From: Streptomyces sp. NBC_00654
GTDB lineage: Bacteria; Actinomycetota; Actinomycetes; Streptomycetales; Streptomycetaceae
Length of the DNA stretch: 64,000 bases
Direction: 5' to 3'
Assembly (NCBI RefSeq): GCF_026341775.1
Contig: NZ_JAPEOB010000004.1
Location: forward strand, 186,001-250,000
How positions within the stretch are numbered: position 1 is the first letter of the stretch; every line of letters starts with the position of its first letter. Of this stretch, positions 25,537 to 35,300 are shown one piece after another. The translations under genes were made by a program, and so were the position numbers. The notes under the pieces were generated by a model, which searched no databases, was not told where the DNA came from, and saw only the letters and a list, made by a program, of their open reading frames with translations.

Positions 25537-25610
25537 TATAATTGATGACATTTTTACGGCAATATCGAAGGGGAAAAAGTTTGTTACTCTGTGAGTCATA
25601 TTTGAGTCAT
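25537..25610 (+). promoter_or_regulatory. AT-rich promoter zone with GAGTCAT direct repeats
   Basis: This very AT-rich stretch holds a consensus TATAAT (25537-25542) without an obvious -35, and two GAGTCAT copies (25593-25599 and 25604-25610) one helical turn apart just before the AlaRS-like gene. A third GAGTCAT is at 28241 in the LuxR-type gene promoter. A shared regulator is inferred. Confidence 0.45.
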
Positions 25611-25626
25611 TAAGTTTGGAGGCAGG

Positions 25627-26916
25627 GTGTCCGGCAGTGGGGCGAGGTGGCCGGTGCGGAGTTCGCCCGGCGCCATTCATCAGGTGGCGGACGCCCTGGC
25701 AGCCCGCGGCTACCGCTGGCAGCCGCCGCCCCCGCTGGGAGAGGCCGGCGGCTCGGGACCGTTCGCGCACTACGGCGCCGCGTCCTGGATCGACCCCCTG
25801 CTCCCGCCGTTGTCCCACTCGCGCGGCGGGGTGCACACCGTGCGCTGGTCCATCAGGACCCACCGCCTGCACGGCGTGCCGACCGCGATGCCGCCCTCGG
25901 CCCAGCGGGTGCTGAGCGCGGTCTGGGCGGGCCCCCGCCCGCCGCAGGTCCCCGTCGGCGACGTGACCGGCGCACTGGCGCACGCGGGCCTGGACCCGCG
26001 GCGGCTGGCCTGTGTCGTCTCGGCGCGGCCCCCGGACGGCAACGCCGTGCACGAGGCGCTGACGGCCCATCCGGTCACCGCCGCGGGACAGGTGAGCATC
26101 GACACGTGCGCCGGCGCGGCGCTGCGGCGTACGGTGCTGGCGGTGCGGGCGCACGTCAGCATCGAGTATCCGGTCGGCGCCCCCTGCAGCGGCACCTGCC
26201 GTCCCGGCTGCCGGTGCGGCCGCTATCTGGTGCTGGCCCGGCTCCAGTTCGGGGAGACGTCCCGGGGCCGCTCCCTGCTGGAGGCCGTCGTCCTGGAGAA
26301 CGGCCTGCTCGGCGCCCTGGGAGACACGCGCGAGCCCTTCGCCGTCCGGCGGTTCGCGCCCCTGGTGCGCAGCGCCCACGAGTCGCTGCCGGACCAGGTG
26401 GCGGCCGCCGCCGGTGCGGAGCACGTACGGCTGCTCGTCGACCGCTGCTTCACGGCCGCGCTGCTGCTCGGGCAGGGGGTCGTGCCGGGTGCGCGCGGGC
26501 GGGCCCATGTGGTGCGGCGGCTGCTGCGGCAGGCCGGGGTCCGGCTCTTCCTCGCGGGCGGCTCGCTGACCCGGCTCGACCACCTCGTGGGGGTGGCGGA
26601 CGGCTCGGTCCGCGCCGAACTGGGCTTCGCCCCCCTCACGGTCGTCCTGTCCGACACCGTACGCACCGAGCGCGAGGGCCTGGCGCGGGTGCTCGCCCGT
26701 GCGCCCGTACTGCTGCACCGGGCCGTCGCGGGCCACCGGGAGCCGGCCGCGCGGGCGGACGCCGTACTGCGTCTGCGCAATGAGCACGGTGTGCCCCTGG
26801 ACCTGGCCATGACGTGGTGCCGGGAGAACGGCATCTCCGTCTCGCTGAGGGATGTGGCACGGCTGGAACGGAGCGCGCGGGGGCCGGCGAGGCGGGGTGT
26901 CCGGCCGGAGGGCTGA
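25627..26916 (+). CDS. Alanyl-tRNA-synthetase-like protein, degenerate catalytic motifs
   Basis: A 429-residue protein that resembles the N-terminal half of alanyl-tRNA synthetase. CSGTCRPGCRCGRYL matches the Cys-rich CGPGCDCGRY insertion before the EIWNLVF strand. The block RLLVDRCFTAALLLGQGVVP then GARGRAHVVRRLLRQAG matches the ADHIRT...DGVLPSNEGRGYVLRR helix region. The class II catalytic residues are poorly kept (HTVRWSIRTHRLHGVPT where motif 2 should be), and the editing and C-Ala domains are absent. GGAGG is 4 bases before the GTG. It may bind aminoacyl-tRNA or an aminoacyl adenylate for the peptide pathway; function is unproven. Confidence 0.6.
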   Translation: MSGSGARWPVRSSPGAIHQVADALAARGYRWQPPPPLGEAGGSGPFAHYGAASWIDPLLPPLSHSRGGVHTVRWSIRTHRLHGVPTAMPPSAQRVLSAVWAGPRPPQVPVGDVTGALAHAGLDPRRLACVVSARPPDGNAVHEALTAHPVTAAGQVSIDTCAGAALRRTVLAVRAHVSIEYPVGAPCSGTCRPGCRCGRYLVLARLQFGETSRGRSLLEAVVLENGLLGALGDTREPFAVRRFAPLVRSAHESLPDQVAAAAGAEHVRLLVDRCFTAALLLGQGVVPGARGRAHVVRRLLRQAGVRLFLAGGSLTRLDHLVGVADGSVRAELGFAPLTVVLSDTVRTEREGLARVLARAPVLLHRAVAGHREPAARADAVLRLRNEHGVPLDLAMTWCRENGISVSLRDVARLERSARGPARRGVRPEG

Positions 26917-27010
26917 GGCGGGGCGCGCGGCGGGGCGCCGGCGCGGCGGGGCGAGTACGGGCGCGGGGCGAGCGACGAGGGGCGCGGGGCCGCCCCTTCC
27001 GTACGGGAGG

Positions 27011-28048
27011 TCAGTCGGCGGACGCGGCGTGCAGGGGTTCCTCGTCGAGGAGGCCCTGCTGTGCGGCGAGCACCCCGGCCTGGAACCGGCTCTCCGCGCC
27101 GAGTTCCTCCATGATGTCGGCGATGTGCTTGCGGGCGGTCCGCAGCGACATCCCGATGCGGCGGGCGATGGTCGCGTCCTTCATGCCCGCCGTGAGCAGC
27201 CGAAGGATGGTCCGGTCGATGTCCTTGGCGACGAGCTCCAGGCCGTCGGTGGCGGCGTCGGAGAACGGGGTGGCCTGCGTCCACTCCTGCTCGAACACGT
27301 CGCACAGATAGCTCACGATGGACGGCTCCCGGATCACCACGGCGCCCCAGGTGTCCCCGCGCTCGGGTATGAAGGCCAGCTTGCGGTCGAAGACGATCAG
27401 CCGGCCGAACAGTTCGTGCCGGGTACGGTACTCGGCGCCGCGGGCCGAGAGGGTCGCGACATAGGCCTGACTGGGGCCGTTGAAGCGCGCGGTGTGGTGG
27501 TAGAGCGTACGGATCCGCACGCTGCGGGCCAGCATCGCGGTGTCGCGGGGGAGGGCCTCCCGCAGCACTTCGGGGACCCGGTTGCCGCCCGGCTGGCTGG
27601 TGAGCATCTCCTGCGTGCACTCCTGGGAGGCCAGGGTCAGGGCGGCGCGCACCTCCTGCGGTCCGGGGATGATCTCGAAGCCGACGGGCAGCCGGCTCAG
27701 GCTCTCCAGGTAGTGGCCCCGCAGGCCCGCGAACTGCTCGCGGATGTCGTGCAGTTCGGCCTTCTGGCTGCGGATCGCCGACTCCATGGACGTGGTCACC
27801 ACGGCGGCCACGAGATCCGGGTCCACCGGGCGGAGGCGGTCGGGGTCGTCCACTTCCGGCCGGAGGAGTCCGAGTTCGGTCAGGGAGGCCACGGCCGACT
27901 CCAGCTCGGCGCGGTCCAGGCCCAGTTCGCGGCCGGCGTGGTCGGGGTCCATCCTGCCGTTCCTCGCCACCCACCGGTACAGGGCGACTTCCGTGTCGCC
28001 GGGCCGCGTGGGCGGTGCGGGCGACCGGCCTTGGTTCACTGCGAACAC
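27011..28048 (-). CDS. LuxR-type regulator with degenerate N-terminal winged helix
   Basis: A 345-residue transcription factor of a type common in actinomycete antibiotic clusters. The N-terminus has a TrmB-like winged helix (EVALYRWVARNGRMDPDHAGRELGLDRAELESAVASLTELGLL). The middle is a coiled and sensor-like region, and the C-terminus (about 275-330) a LuxR HTH (DRTILRLLTAGMKDATIARRIGMSLRTARKHIADIMEELGAESR). The GTG at 28048 has GGGG about 6 bases upstream. It is divergent from the NRPS run across a 625-base control region, and is a likely pathway regulator. Confidence 0.88.
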   Translation of the reverse strand: MFAVNQGRSPAPPTRPGDTEVALYRWVARNGRMDPDHAGRELGLDRAELESAVASLTELGLLRPEVDDPDRLRPVDPDLVAAVVTTSMESAIRSQKAELHDIREQFAGLRGHYLESLSRLPVGFEIIPGPQEVRAALTLASQECTQEMLTSQPGGNRVPEVLREALPRDTAMLARSVRIRTLYHHTARFNGPSQAYVATLSARGAEYRTRHELFGRLIVFDRKLAFIPERGDTWGAVVIREPSIVSYLCDVFEQEWTQATPFSDAATDGLELVAKDIDRTILRLLTAGMKDATIARRIGMSLRTARKHIADIMEELGAESRFQAGVLAAQQGLLDEEPLHAASAD

Positions 28049-28227
28049 TACGTCCCCTGTTCCTCTGGCCCGTGGGACAGCTTGCCGGATGCCCCGGCAC
28101 GCATCGGGCCCGCAGGGGGCGCGACGGTGCCGAAGTCCGTAGGAGCGGTGCGGGAATCAGTCCGGGATCACCGGACCCGTTTCCCTGTCGCCCCTTTATC
28201 GGTCCCCCCGTCACCCTACTGACCGCG

Positions 28228-28256
28228 AGCCTAGAGATTCGAGTCATGCCTGTCAA
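28228..28256 (-). promoter_or_regulatory. Consensus-like promoter of LuxR-type gene
   Basis: On the minus strand a perfect TTGACA (28256-28251) is followed after 17 bases by TAGGCT (28233-28228). A second TTGACT lies 14 bases further upstream (28270-28265). This is the best sigma-70-type promoter seen in the window and predicts a leader of about 170 bases. Confidence 0.65.
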
Positions 28257-28339
28257 TATTCGTCAGTCAATAAACCGTGAATCCGAAGTGTGTGGTTGAC
28301 GGGCGAGCCGCCGTGCGTACCAGGCGGCCCGTAACTCGC

Positions 28340-28378
28340 CGCAGCTCCCCGCAGCTCCCCGCAGCTCCCCGCAACTCC
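28340..28378. repeat. 10-bp tandem repeat in cluster control region
   Basis: Three exact copies of GCAGCTCCCC (28341-28370) with flanking partial copies lie between the divergent LuxR-type gene and the first biosynthetic gene. Confidence 0.75.
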
Positions 28379-28491
28379 TTGCTTCGACCGCCCGGTTTGC
28401 CCCTTTGCTCACGCTTCGCAGTGATACGCGCCCGCCTCGTTTTCTTGTCGGGCAGGTTGGTGAGCAGGGGCGGGACTGGGTGGGACGGGCC

Positions 28492-28502
28492 GTGACAGTC
28501 AC
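28492..28502. promoter_or_regulatory. GTGACAGTCAC palindrome upstream of the biosynthetic operon
   Basis: A perfect 11-bp palindrome with single-base centre lies about 170 bases before the carrier-protein start. The region 28049-28673 contains no supported gene and must carry the NRPS operon promoter, so this is a candidate operator. Confidence 0.35.
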
Positions 28503-28673
28503 AGTGAAGGAGCGGTGCCGAGCCGCCTCCCGAAAAGGGATTCGGCCGCTGTGCCGTACACGCAAGGCATTCCTAGTATTTCCGCGTTCACCCGCCCGGG
28601 GTGGCGTGGATTCTGGTCCCGCACGTCTTGTGCGGGCCTGTGAAGGTAAACGTCCGGGGAAGGAAAACGGCGG

Positions 28674-28943
28674 ATGAGTGTGGAAGTCGGTTCCAAGGAC
28701 GCGCAGGACATCGCCCTGCGTATCGCCGGGATCTTCGGGGAGGTCCTGGGCGCGGACGGCGCGCCCACCACGGACAGCGCGTTCCTGGAGATCGGCGGCG
28801 ACTCGCTCACGGCCGCCCGCGCGGTGTCGCTGGTCAGCACCGCGGTCGGCGTCCGGGTGACGGTCCGTGATCTGTTCCGGGCCAGGACGGCCGACGGTCT
28901 CGCCGCCGTGGCCGCGGGCCGGATGAGGGCCGCCGCCCCGTAG
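28674..28943 (+). CDS. Free-standing peptidyl carrier protein
   Basis: An 89-residue carrier protein with the phosphopantetheine attachment site FLEIGGDSLTAARAVSL (Ser of GGDSL) and the four-helix pattern of PCP/ACP domains. It is the first gene of the biosynthetic run. As a discrete PCP it needs an A domain in trans; the free-standing A domain at 41596 is the obvious partner. It may supply the acceptor site missing after the C domain and eroded A domain of the 46518 gene. AAGGA lies upstream of the ATG. Confidence 0.9.
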   Translation: MSVEVGSKDAQDIALRIAGIFGEVLGADGAPTTDSAFLEIGGDSLTAARAVSLVSTAVGVRVTVRDLFRARTADGLAAVAAGRMRAAAP

Positions 28944-28956
28944 AGGCGGTCCAGCG

Positions 28957-29024
28957 GTCCCTGACGGGCCGCGGTCCCCGACAGGCGGCCGTCCCCGACA
29001 GGCCGCAGTCACCGACAGGCGCAC
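28957..29024. repeat. 17-bp tandem repeat, four copies
   Basis: Four units of GTCCCCGACAGGCSGC type begin at 28957, 28974, 28991 and 29008, filling the gap between the carrier and MbtH genes. Confidence 0.75.
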
Positions 29025-29120
29025 GAGGAATCACCGGACAGTCCCTTGAGGCTTGAGGGCCGTTCCGCAGGTCCGGGCGGTGTCCGCCCGGTTTTCACGA
29101 CGACTCTGGGAGGAAACGGC

Positions 29121-29306
29121 ATGGCGTCCCAAACGTTCCGCGTGGTGGTGAACGGTGAGGAGCAGTACTCGGTCTGGCCGGTCGGCCGGGAGATGCCCGA
29201 GGGCTGGTTCGACGAGGGCACGTCCGGCTCGAAGGAGGAGTGCCTGGCCCATGTCGAGCAGGTCTGGACGGACATGCGCCCGCTCAGTCTCCGACAGGCG
29301 CGGTGA
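29121..29306 (+). CDS. MbtH-family NRPS accessory protein
   Basis: A 61-residue MbtH-like protein that binds and activates A domains. The family pattern is complete: [22 protein letters not shown], then [13 protein letters not shown] and [10 protein letters not shown], with the conserved Trp residues. GGGAGG precedes the ATG by about 7 bases. Its place directly before the large NRPS gene fits a role in folding or stimulating one or more of the A domains here. Confidence 0.95.
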   Translation: MASQTFRVVVNGEEQYSVWPVGREMPEGWFDEGTSGSKEECLAHVEQVWTDMRPLSLRQAR

Positions 29307-29362
29307 GACGACCGACATGAGCACGCCGAACAAAGCAGCTGCGGAATCCATGGGAGGACGTC

Positions 29363-32300
29363 GTGACCAGTGAAGGGCTGGGGGAGAGGCGCGTACTCAC
29401 CGCGGCGAAGCGTGAGTTGCTGCGCCAGCGGCTGCGCGGGCGCCCGGCGCCCGCGCCGGACCGGCGGGAGCCCGCGGACGGCATTCCGCGGCGGCCGGCC
29501 GGGGAAGCCGCACCGCTGGCGCCCGTCCAGCACAACCTGTGGGTGGCGGACCGTCTGCTGCCGGACAACTCCACGTTCAGCGTGCACCGTGTACTGCGGC
29601 TGACCGGCACGCTCGACCGGGCCGCGGTCCGGCGCGCGCTCGACGCGCTGGTCGAGCGCCACGAGTCGCTGCGCCTCGTCTTCCGCGACGGGCGTCCGCC
29701 GACGCAGACCGCGCTGCCTCCGGCCCCCGCCGCGCTCCGCGAGGCCGACCTGACCCGGCTGCCGCCCGCCGCCCGCGCGAACGCCGCCGTGCGGCTCGCG
29801 GAGGAGGAGATCGGCACACCGTTCGACCTGGAAGCGGGACCGGTCTTCCGGGCCGTCCTCGCGAAGCGCGACGAGAGCACCCACCTGCTGGTCCTCAACC
29901 TGCACCACTGCGTCGCCGACGAATGGTCCTGCGGCGTGCTCGGGCGCGAGTTCGGTGCCCTGTACGCGGCCTGCGCCGAAGGCGTCGAGGACCTGCGCAC
30001 GGTGCTGCCGGAACTTCCGGCGACGTACACCGACTACGCGGCCTGGCAGTCGGCCCGGCTCTCCGGCGACCTGCTCACCGTCCAGCGGGACTACTGGCGC
30101 AAGGCTCTCGACGGTGTTCCCCCGGTGCTGGAGCTGCCGGCCGACCATGTGCGCCCGCCCGCCCCGACGTTCTGGGGGCACGGCGCCCGCCGGCGGCTGA
30201 CCCCGGAGGCCAGTGCCGCCCTGCGCGCCTACGCCCGCGCCCGGGGCGTCACCCTCTACACGGCCGTCCTCGCCGTCTACGCCGCGTTCCTGCACCGCTG
30301 GAGCGGAGGGCAGGAACGATTCTCCGTACTGACGCCGGTGTCGGGCCGGGTCTCCGCCGATACCGAACCCCTGATCGGCATGCTGGCCAACACGCTGCCG
30401 CTGCCGATGGACACCACGGGCGCGCCGGCCTTCACGACGCTGACCGACCGTGTCAACGCGGTCGTCCTGGGCGCGCTGGAGCACCAGGACATCACCTTCG
30501 AGCAGCTGGTCGCCGACGCGGGGCTCCCCCGGGACACCTCGCGCAACCCGCTGGCCCAGGTCATGTTCCAGTGCATCGAGGCCGGCGAACACGTCTGGGA
30601 ACTGCCGGGCCTGGCCGTCGAGCGGGAGCGGGTGAGCAGGGCGTCGGCCAAGGTCGACCTGTCGCTGATCGCGGTGAACCTCGACGACGGCGTCCAGCTC
30701 GACCTCGTCGGCGAGACCTCCCTGTTCGAGCCCGCCACGGTGGAGCGCATGCTCGACTCGCTGGTCGAGGTCCTCACCCGCGCCGTGGTCCGGCCGGACA
30801 CCGTCGTCGGCGCCCTCGACCTGCTCTCCGCCGCCGACCGGGAGCGACTGGCGGCGGAGTGGAACCCCGCCGCCACCGGCGCCCCGCCGGCCGGCACGGT
30901 GCTCGACCTCTTCGACGCGAGCGTGGCGGCCACCCCCGACGCGCCCGCGGTCGTCTTCGGGGACACCACCCTGACGTACCGCCAACTCGACGCGGCGTCC
31001 GACCGGACGGCGGAGCGGCTGCTCGCAGCGGGCGCGGCGCCCGGCGAGCTGGTCGGTATCCACCTCTCCCGCAGTGAGCGGCTCGTGGTCGCGCTGCTGG
31101 GCACCTGGAAGGCCGGCTGCGCCTATCTGCCGCTGTCCCTCGACCATCCCGTCGAGCGGGTGCGGACCACGCTGGAGGACGCGGGCGCCGTTCTGGTGCT
31201 CGGCGAACGCGGCCGGACCGCCCTGGGCGACGGCCCGCCGGTCCTGTACATGGACGACGAGACCGGCACGCTCGGCGCGGCCGGCGAGACCGGCGCGGCC
31301 GACGAGACCCGCAGGACCCGCGCGGCCGGCGAGACCCGTGCGGCCGGCACCGACCGCGCCACCGCGCCCCGCGTCCGCCCCGCCGTCCCCCCGATGAGCC
31401 TGGCCTATGTGCTCTACACCTCCGGGACCACCGGCCGCCCCAAGGGCGTGGCGGTGCATCACGCCGGGGTGCTGAACTTCCTGTGCGGCCTGCGGGACGA
31501 GCTCGGATCCCGGCCGCAGGACGTCTGGTTCGGCATCACCGGCCCGACCTTCGACATCGCGGTGGCCGAGACCTTCCTGCCGCTGATCACCGGCGCCCGT
31601 GTGGTGGTGACCCCGGACGGAACGGAGCGGGACCCCGCCGCGGCGGCGGAGATCATCCGCACGCACGGGGTGACCCATGTCCAGATCACCCCGTCCGGCT
31701 GGCGCATCCTCCTGACCGCCCCCCGGCTGCCCCGGATCGCCGTGGCCATGGCCGGCGGCGAGGCGCTCCCCCCGTCGCTCGTCGCCGAAATGCGCCTGGC
31801 TGCCCGGCGCGTGCTGAACTGCTACGGCCCGACCGAGATCACCGTCTACGCCACCTACGACGATGTGACCGACCCCGGCACCGGCATCACCGTCGGTGCC
31901 CCCGCCGCCCATGTCACGGCCCATGTGCTGGACGAGGCCATGCGGCCCGTGCCGCCCGGTGTGGCGGGCGAGATCTACATCGGCGGGGCCGGTGTGGCCC
32001 ACGGCTACCACGCACGCCCCGGACTGACGGCGAGCACCTACGTCCCGGACCCGTTCGGCCCGCCCGGCGCGCGGCTGTACCGCTCCGGCGACCTGGCGGT
32101 CCGGCGCACGGACGGCCGGATCCGCTTCCTGGGCCGCAACGACCACCAGGTCAAGATCCGCGGCCACCGCATCGAACTCGGCGAGATCGAGGCCCGGCTG
32201 ACCGAGCACCCCGAGGTCTCCGAGGCCGTGGTGACGGTCCAGCAGGCGCCCTCCGGTGCCCGCCTGGTCGGTTACGTCGTCGGCGGCGCCCGTGAGGAGG

Positions 32301-35300
32301 AACTGCGCCGCCACCTCGGTGCGGCGCTCCCGGCGGCCATGGTGCCCGCCGTCTTCGTGATGCTGGACAGCATGCCGCTGTCCGCGAACGGCAAGGCCGA
32401 CCGCAAGCGCCTGCCCGCCCCGCAGACCGTGCCCGACGACGCCGCGACCGAGGAACTGCCCGCGGACGGGCCGCAGCGCGTGCTGGCCGGACTCTGGTCG
32501 GAACTGCTCGGCGTCGAACGGGTCGGCCCGCGCGACAGCTTCTTCGCCCTCGGCGGCGATTCCGTCAGCGCCGTGTTCCTGGTGTCCAAGGCCCGTGAGG
32601 CCGGCTACGTCCTCACGGCGCGCCAGGTGCTCGCACACCAGACCCTCGCCGAGCTCGCCGCGGTCGCCGTCCCCCCGGCCGTCACCCCCGCCGTACCGGC
32701 CCCCACCCCCGAGGACTTCCCGCTCGCCGGTCTCGGCCAGGACGACCTCGACCGCGTCCTGTCCGGCACCGGGACGGGCGACGTCCAGGACATCTACCCC
32801 TGCACCCCGCTCCAGGCGGGCATGCTGTTCGAGGCCGTCCACGACCCCGACGGCGACGCCTACTTCACCCAGTACCGCTGGGAGATCGAGGGTGACCTCG
32901 ACCCGGACACCCTCGCCGCCGCCTGGCAGTACGTCGTCGACCGGCACGACGCCCTGCGCTGCTCGTTCCGCTGGGAGGGGCTGCCCCGGCCGTTGCAGGT
33001 GGTGCACCGGAGCATCCCCCTCGGCCTCACCACGCTGGACTGGACGGACACCCCCGCCGGGGAGACCGGCGCCCGGCTGGACGCCCTGCTCGCCGAGGAG
33101 CGCCGGCGCGGCTTCGACCTGTTCCGTACCCCGCCGCACCGCCTCCATCTGATCCGTACCGCGCCCGCCACCCACCACCTGGTCTGGCACAGTCACCACA
33201 TCCTCGCCGACGGCTGGAGCGTCGGACCGGTCCTCAACGAGGTCTTCGCCACCGTCACCGCGCTGCGCCGGGACGGGCATCCGCCGCGTGACCTGCCCGC
33301 GCCGGTGTCCCACCGCAGCTATGTGGAATGGCTGGAGAACCAGGACCCCCGCGCGGCCGAGGACCACTGGCGCGAGACCCTGGCCGGACTGACCGAGCCC
33401 ACTTCCCTGCCCGTCGTCCGCCCGGCCGGTGAGGACCGTCCCGCCGGCCGCGCCCGCACCGTCGAACGCGGCCTCGCCCCCGGGCTGATCGAGGAGCTGA
33501 CCCGGCTGGCCCGCGCACGGCGCTGCACGCTCGGCACCGTGCTCCAGGGCGCCTGGGCGCTCCTCCTCGGACGCTGGAGCCGGAGCGACGACGTCATGTT
33601 CGGGCTCACGGTCTCCGGCCGGTCGGTGGACCTCCCGCAGATCGAACGGACCGTGGGACTGCTCTCCAACACCCTTCCGGTACGCGTCCGCTGGAGCGGG
33701 GATGACCGCCTCGGCGACTGGCTCGGCCGCCTCGGCGGGGAGCTCGGCGCGCTGCGCGACGTCGAGCACTGCTCCCTCGTCGACATCCACGGCTGGTCCG
33801 ACGTGCCGGGCGACCGCAAGCTGTTCGACAGCATCCTCGTCGTGCAGAACCTGGCCGCCGCCGGACGCGCCGACCTCGGCGGACTGCGGGTGCGCATGGG
33901 CCCGGTCCACCAGAACAGCGGCTACCCGCTGATGCTGAACATCCGGCTCGACGCCGACGGGCCGTGCGCGCAGCTCATCCACGACGACGCACGCGTGGAC
34001 ACCGAGGACGCCGAACGGCTCCTCGCCTCGTTCGGCCGGCTCCTCGCCTCCGCCGCCGAAACGCCCGACGCGCGGATCGCCGATCTCGCGATCCTGCCGG
34101 AGACCGATCACGACCTGGTGGTCCACCACGGGAACGCCACCGCACGGGAGTACCCCGCCGCCACGACCGTCCCCCGGATGATCGCGGACCAGCTGGCCCG
34201 CACCCCCGGGGAGACAGCCGTCGTCTGCGGCGCGGACGAGTGGTCGTACACCGGACTCGACGTCCGCGCCGAGGAGTTGGCGGACCGGCTGCGCGCGGCG
34301 GGAGTACGTCCGGGGGACCGGGTGGGGCTGCGGCTGGACCGTTCGGCCGCCCTGTTCGCCGCGGTCCTCGCCGTGTGGCGGGTCCGCGCGGCCTACGTAC
34401 CGGTCGACCCCGAGTACCCCGCCGAACGGACCGCCCACGTGCTGTCCGACGCGGGCGTACGCGTCCTGATCACCGACAGCGACGAGAGCACGCCGCCCGA
34501 CGTGACCCGTGTGGACGTCCGCGCCCCGGCGGCCGGGACCCCCGCGGAGCGGGCCACCGACGCCGTGCGCCCGCCGGACCCGGACGACCTCGCGTACGTG
34601 CTGTACACCTCGGGTTCCACCGGCTTGCCCAAGGGCGTGGAGATCACCCACCGCTCGCTCGCCCGTCTGGTCGCCGCCATGACCGACGTGGTCGCGCCGT
34701 CCGGGCCCCAGGTGTGGCTGGGGCTGACCGCCCTGTCCTTCGACATCTCCACCGTCGAGATGTTCGTTCCCCTGACCACGGGCGGCCGGGTCGTGGTGGT
34801 GCCGGAGGAGGCCCGCTGGGACGCCCCCGCCCAGCGCGCCCTGATCCGCCGGCACGGCGTCACCCACGTCCAGGCCACCCCCTCCGGCTGGCGGCTGCTG
34901 CTCGCCGCCGGGTTCGGCCCGCACGACGCCGTGACCACGGGTCTGGCCGGCGGCGAGGCGCTGCCCGTGTCGCTCGCCACCGAACTCACCGCGTGCCTGC
35001 CCCGGCTGGTCAATGTCTACGGCCCCACCGAGGCCACCGTCTGGGCCACGTACGACGAGGTCGGGGACGGCGACGGGGAAGTCACCATCGGCAGGCCCCT
35101 GCCCAACGTCACGGCCTATGTGCTCGACGACGCGATGCGGCCGGTGCCGGCCGGGGCACCGGGCGAGCTGTACCTCGGCGGTGCCGGGGTCGGGCGCGGC
35201 TATCACGCCCGACCCGCCCTCACGGCGCGCGCCTTCGTACCGGACCCGTTCGGTCCGCCCGGTGCGCGGCTTTACCGCACGGGCGACCTCGCGGCCCGGC

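Noticed and set aside
26223..28256. A 677-residue minus-strand frame across the AlaRS-like and LuxR-type genes
   Set aside because: Its translation is Arg/Pro-rich, and it overlaps two genes with recognisable domains in other frames.
29317..29373. An 18-codon frame overlapping the start of the large NRPS gene
   Set aside because: It has no convincing ribosome site and a composition like chance; it may only be part of the leader.
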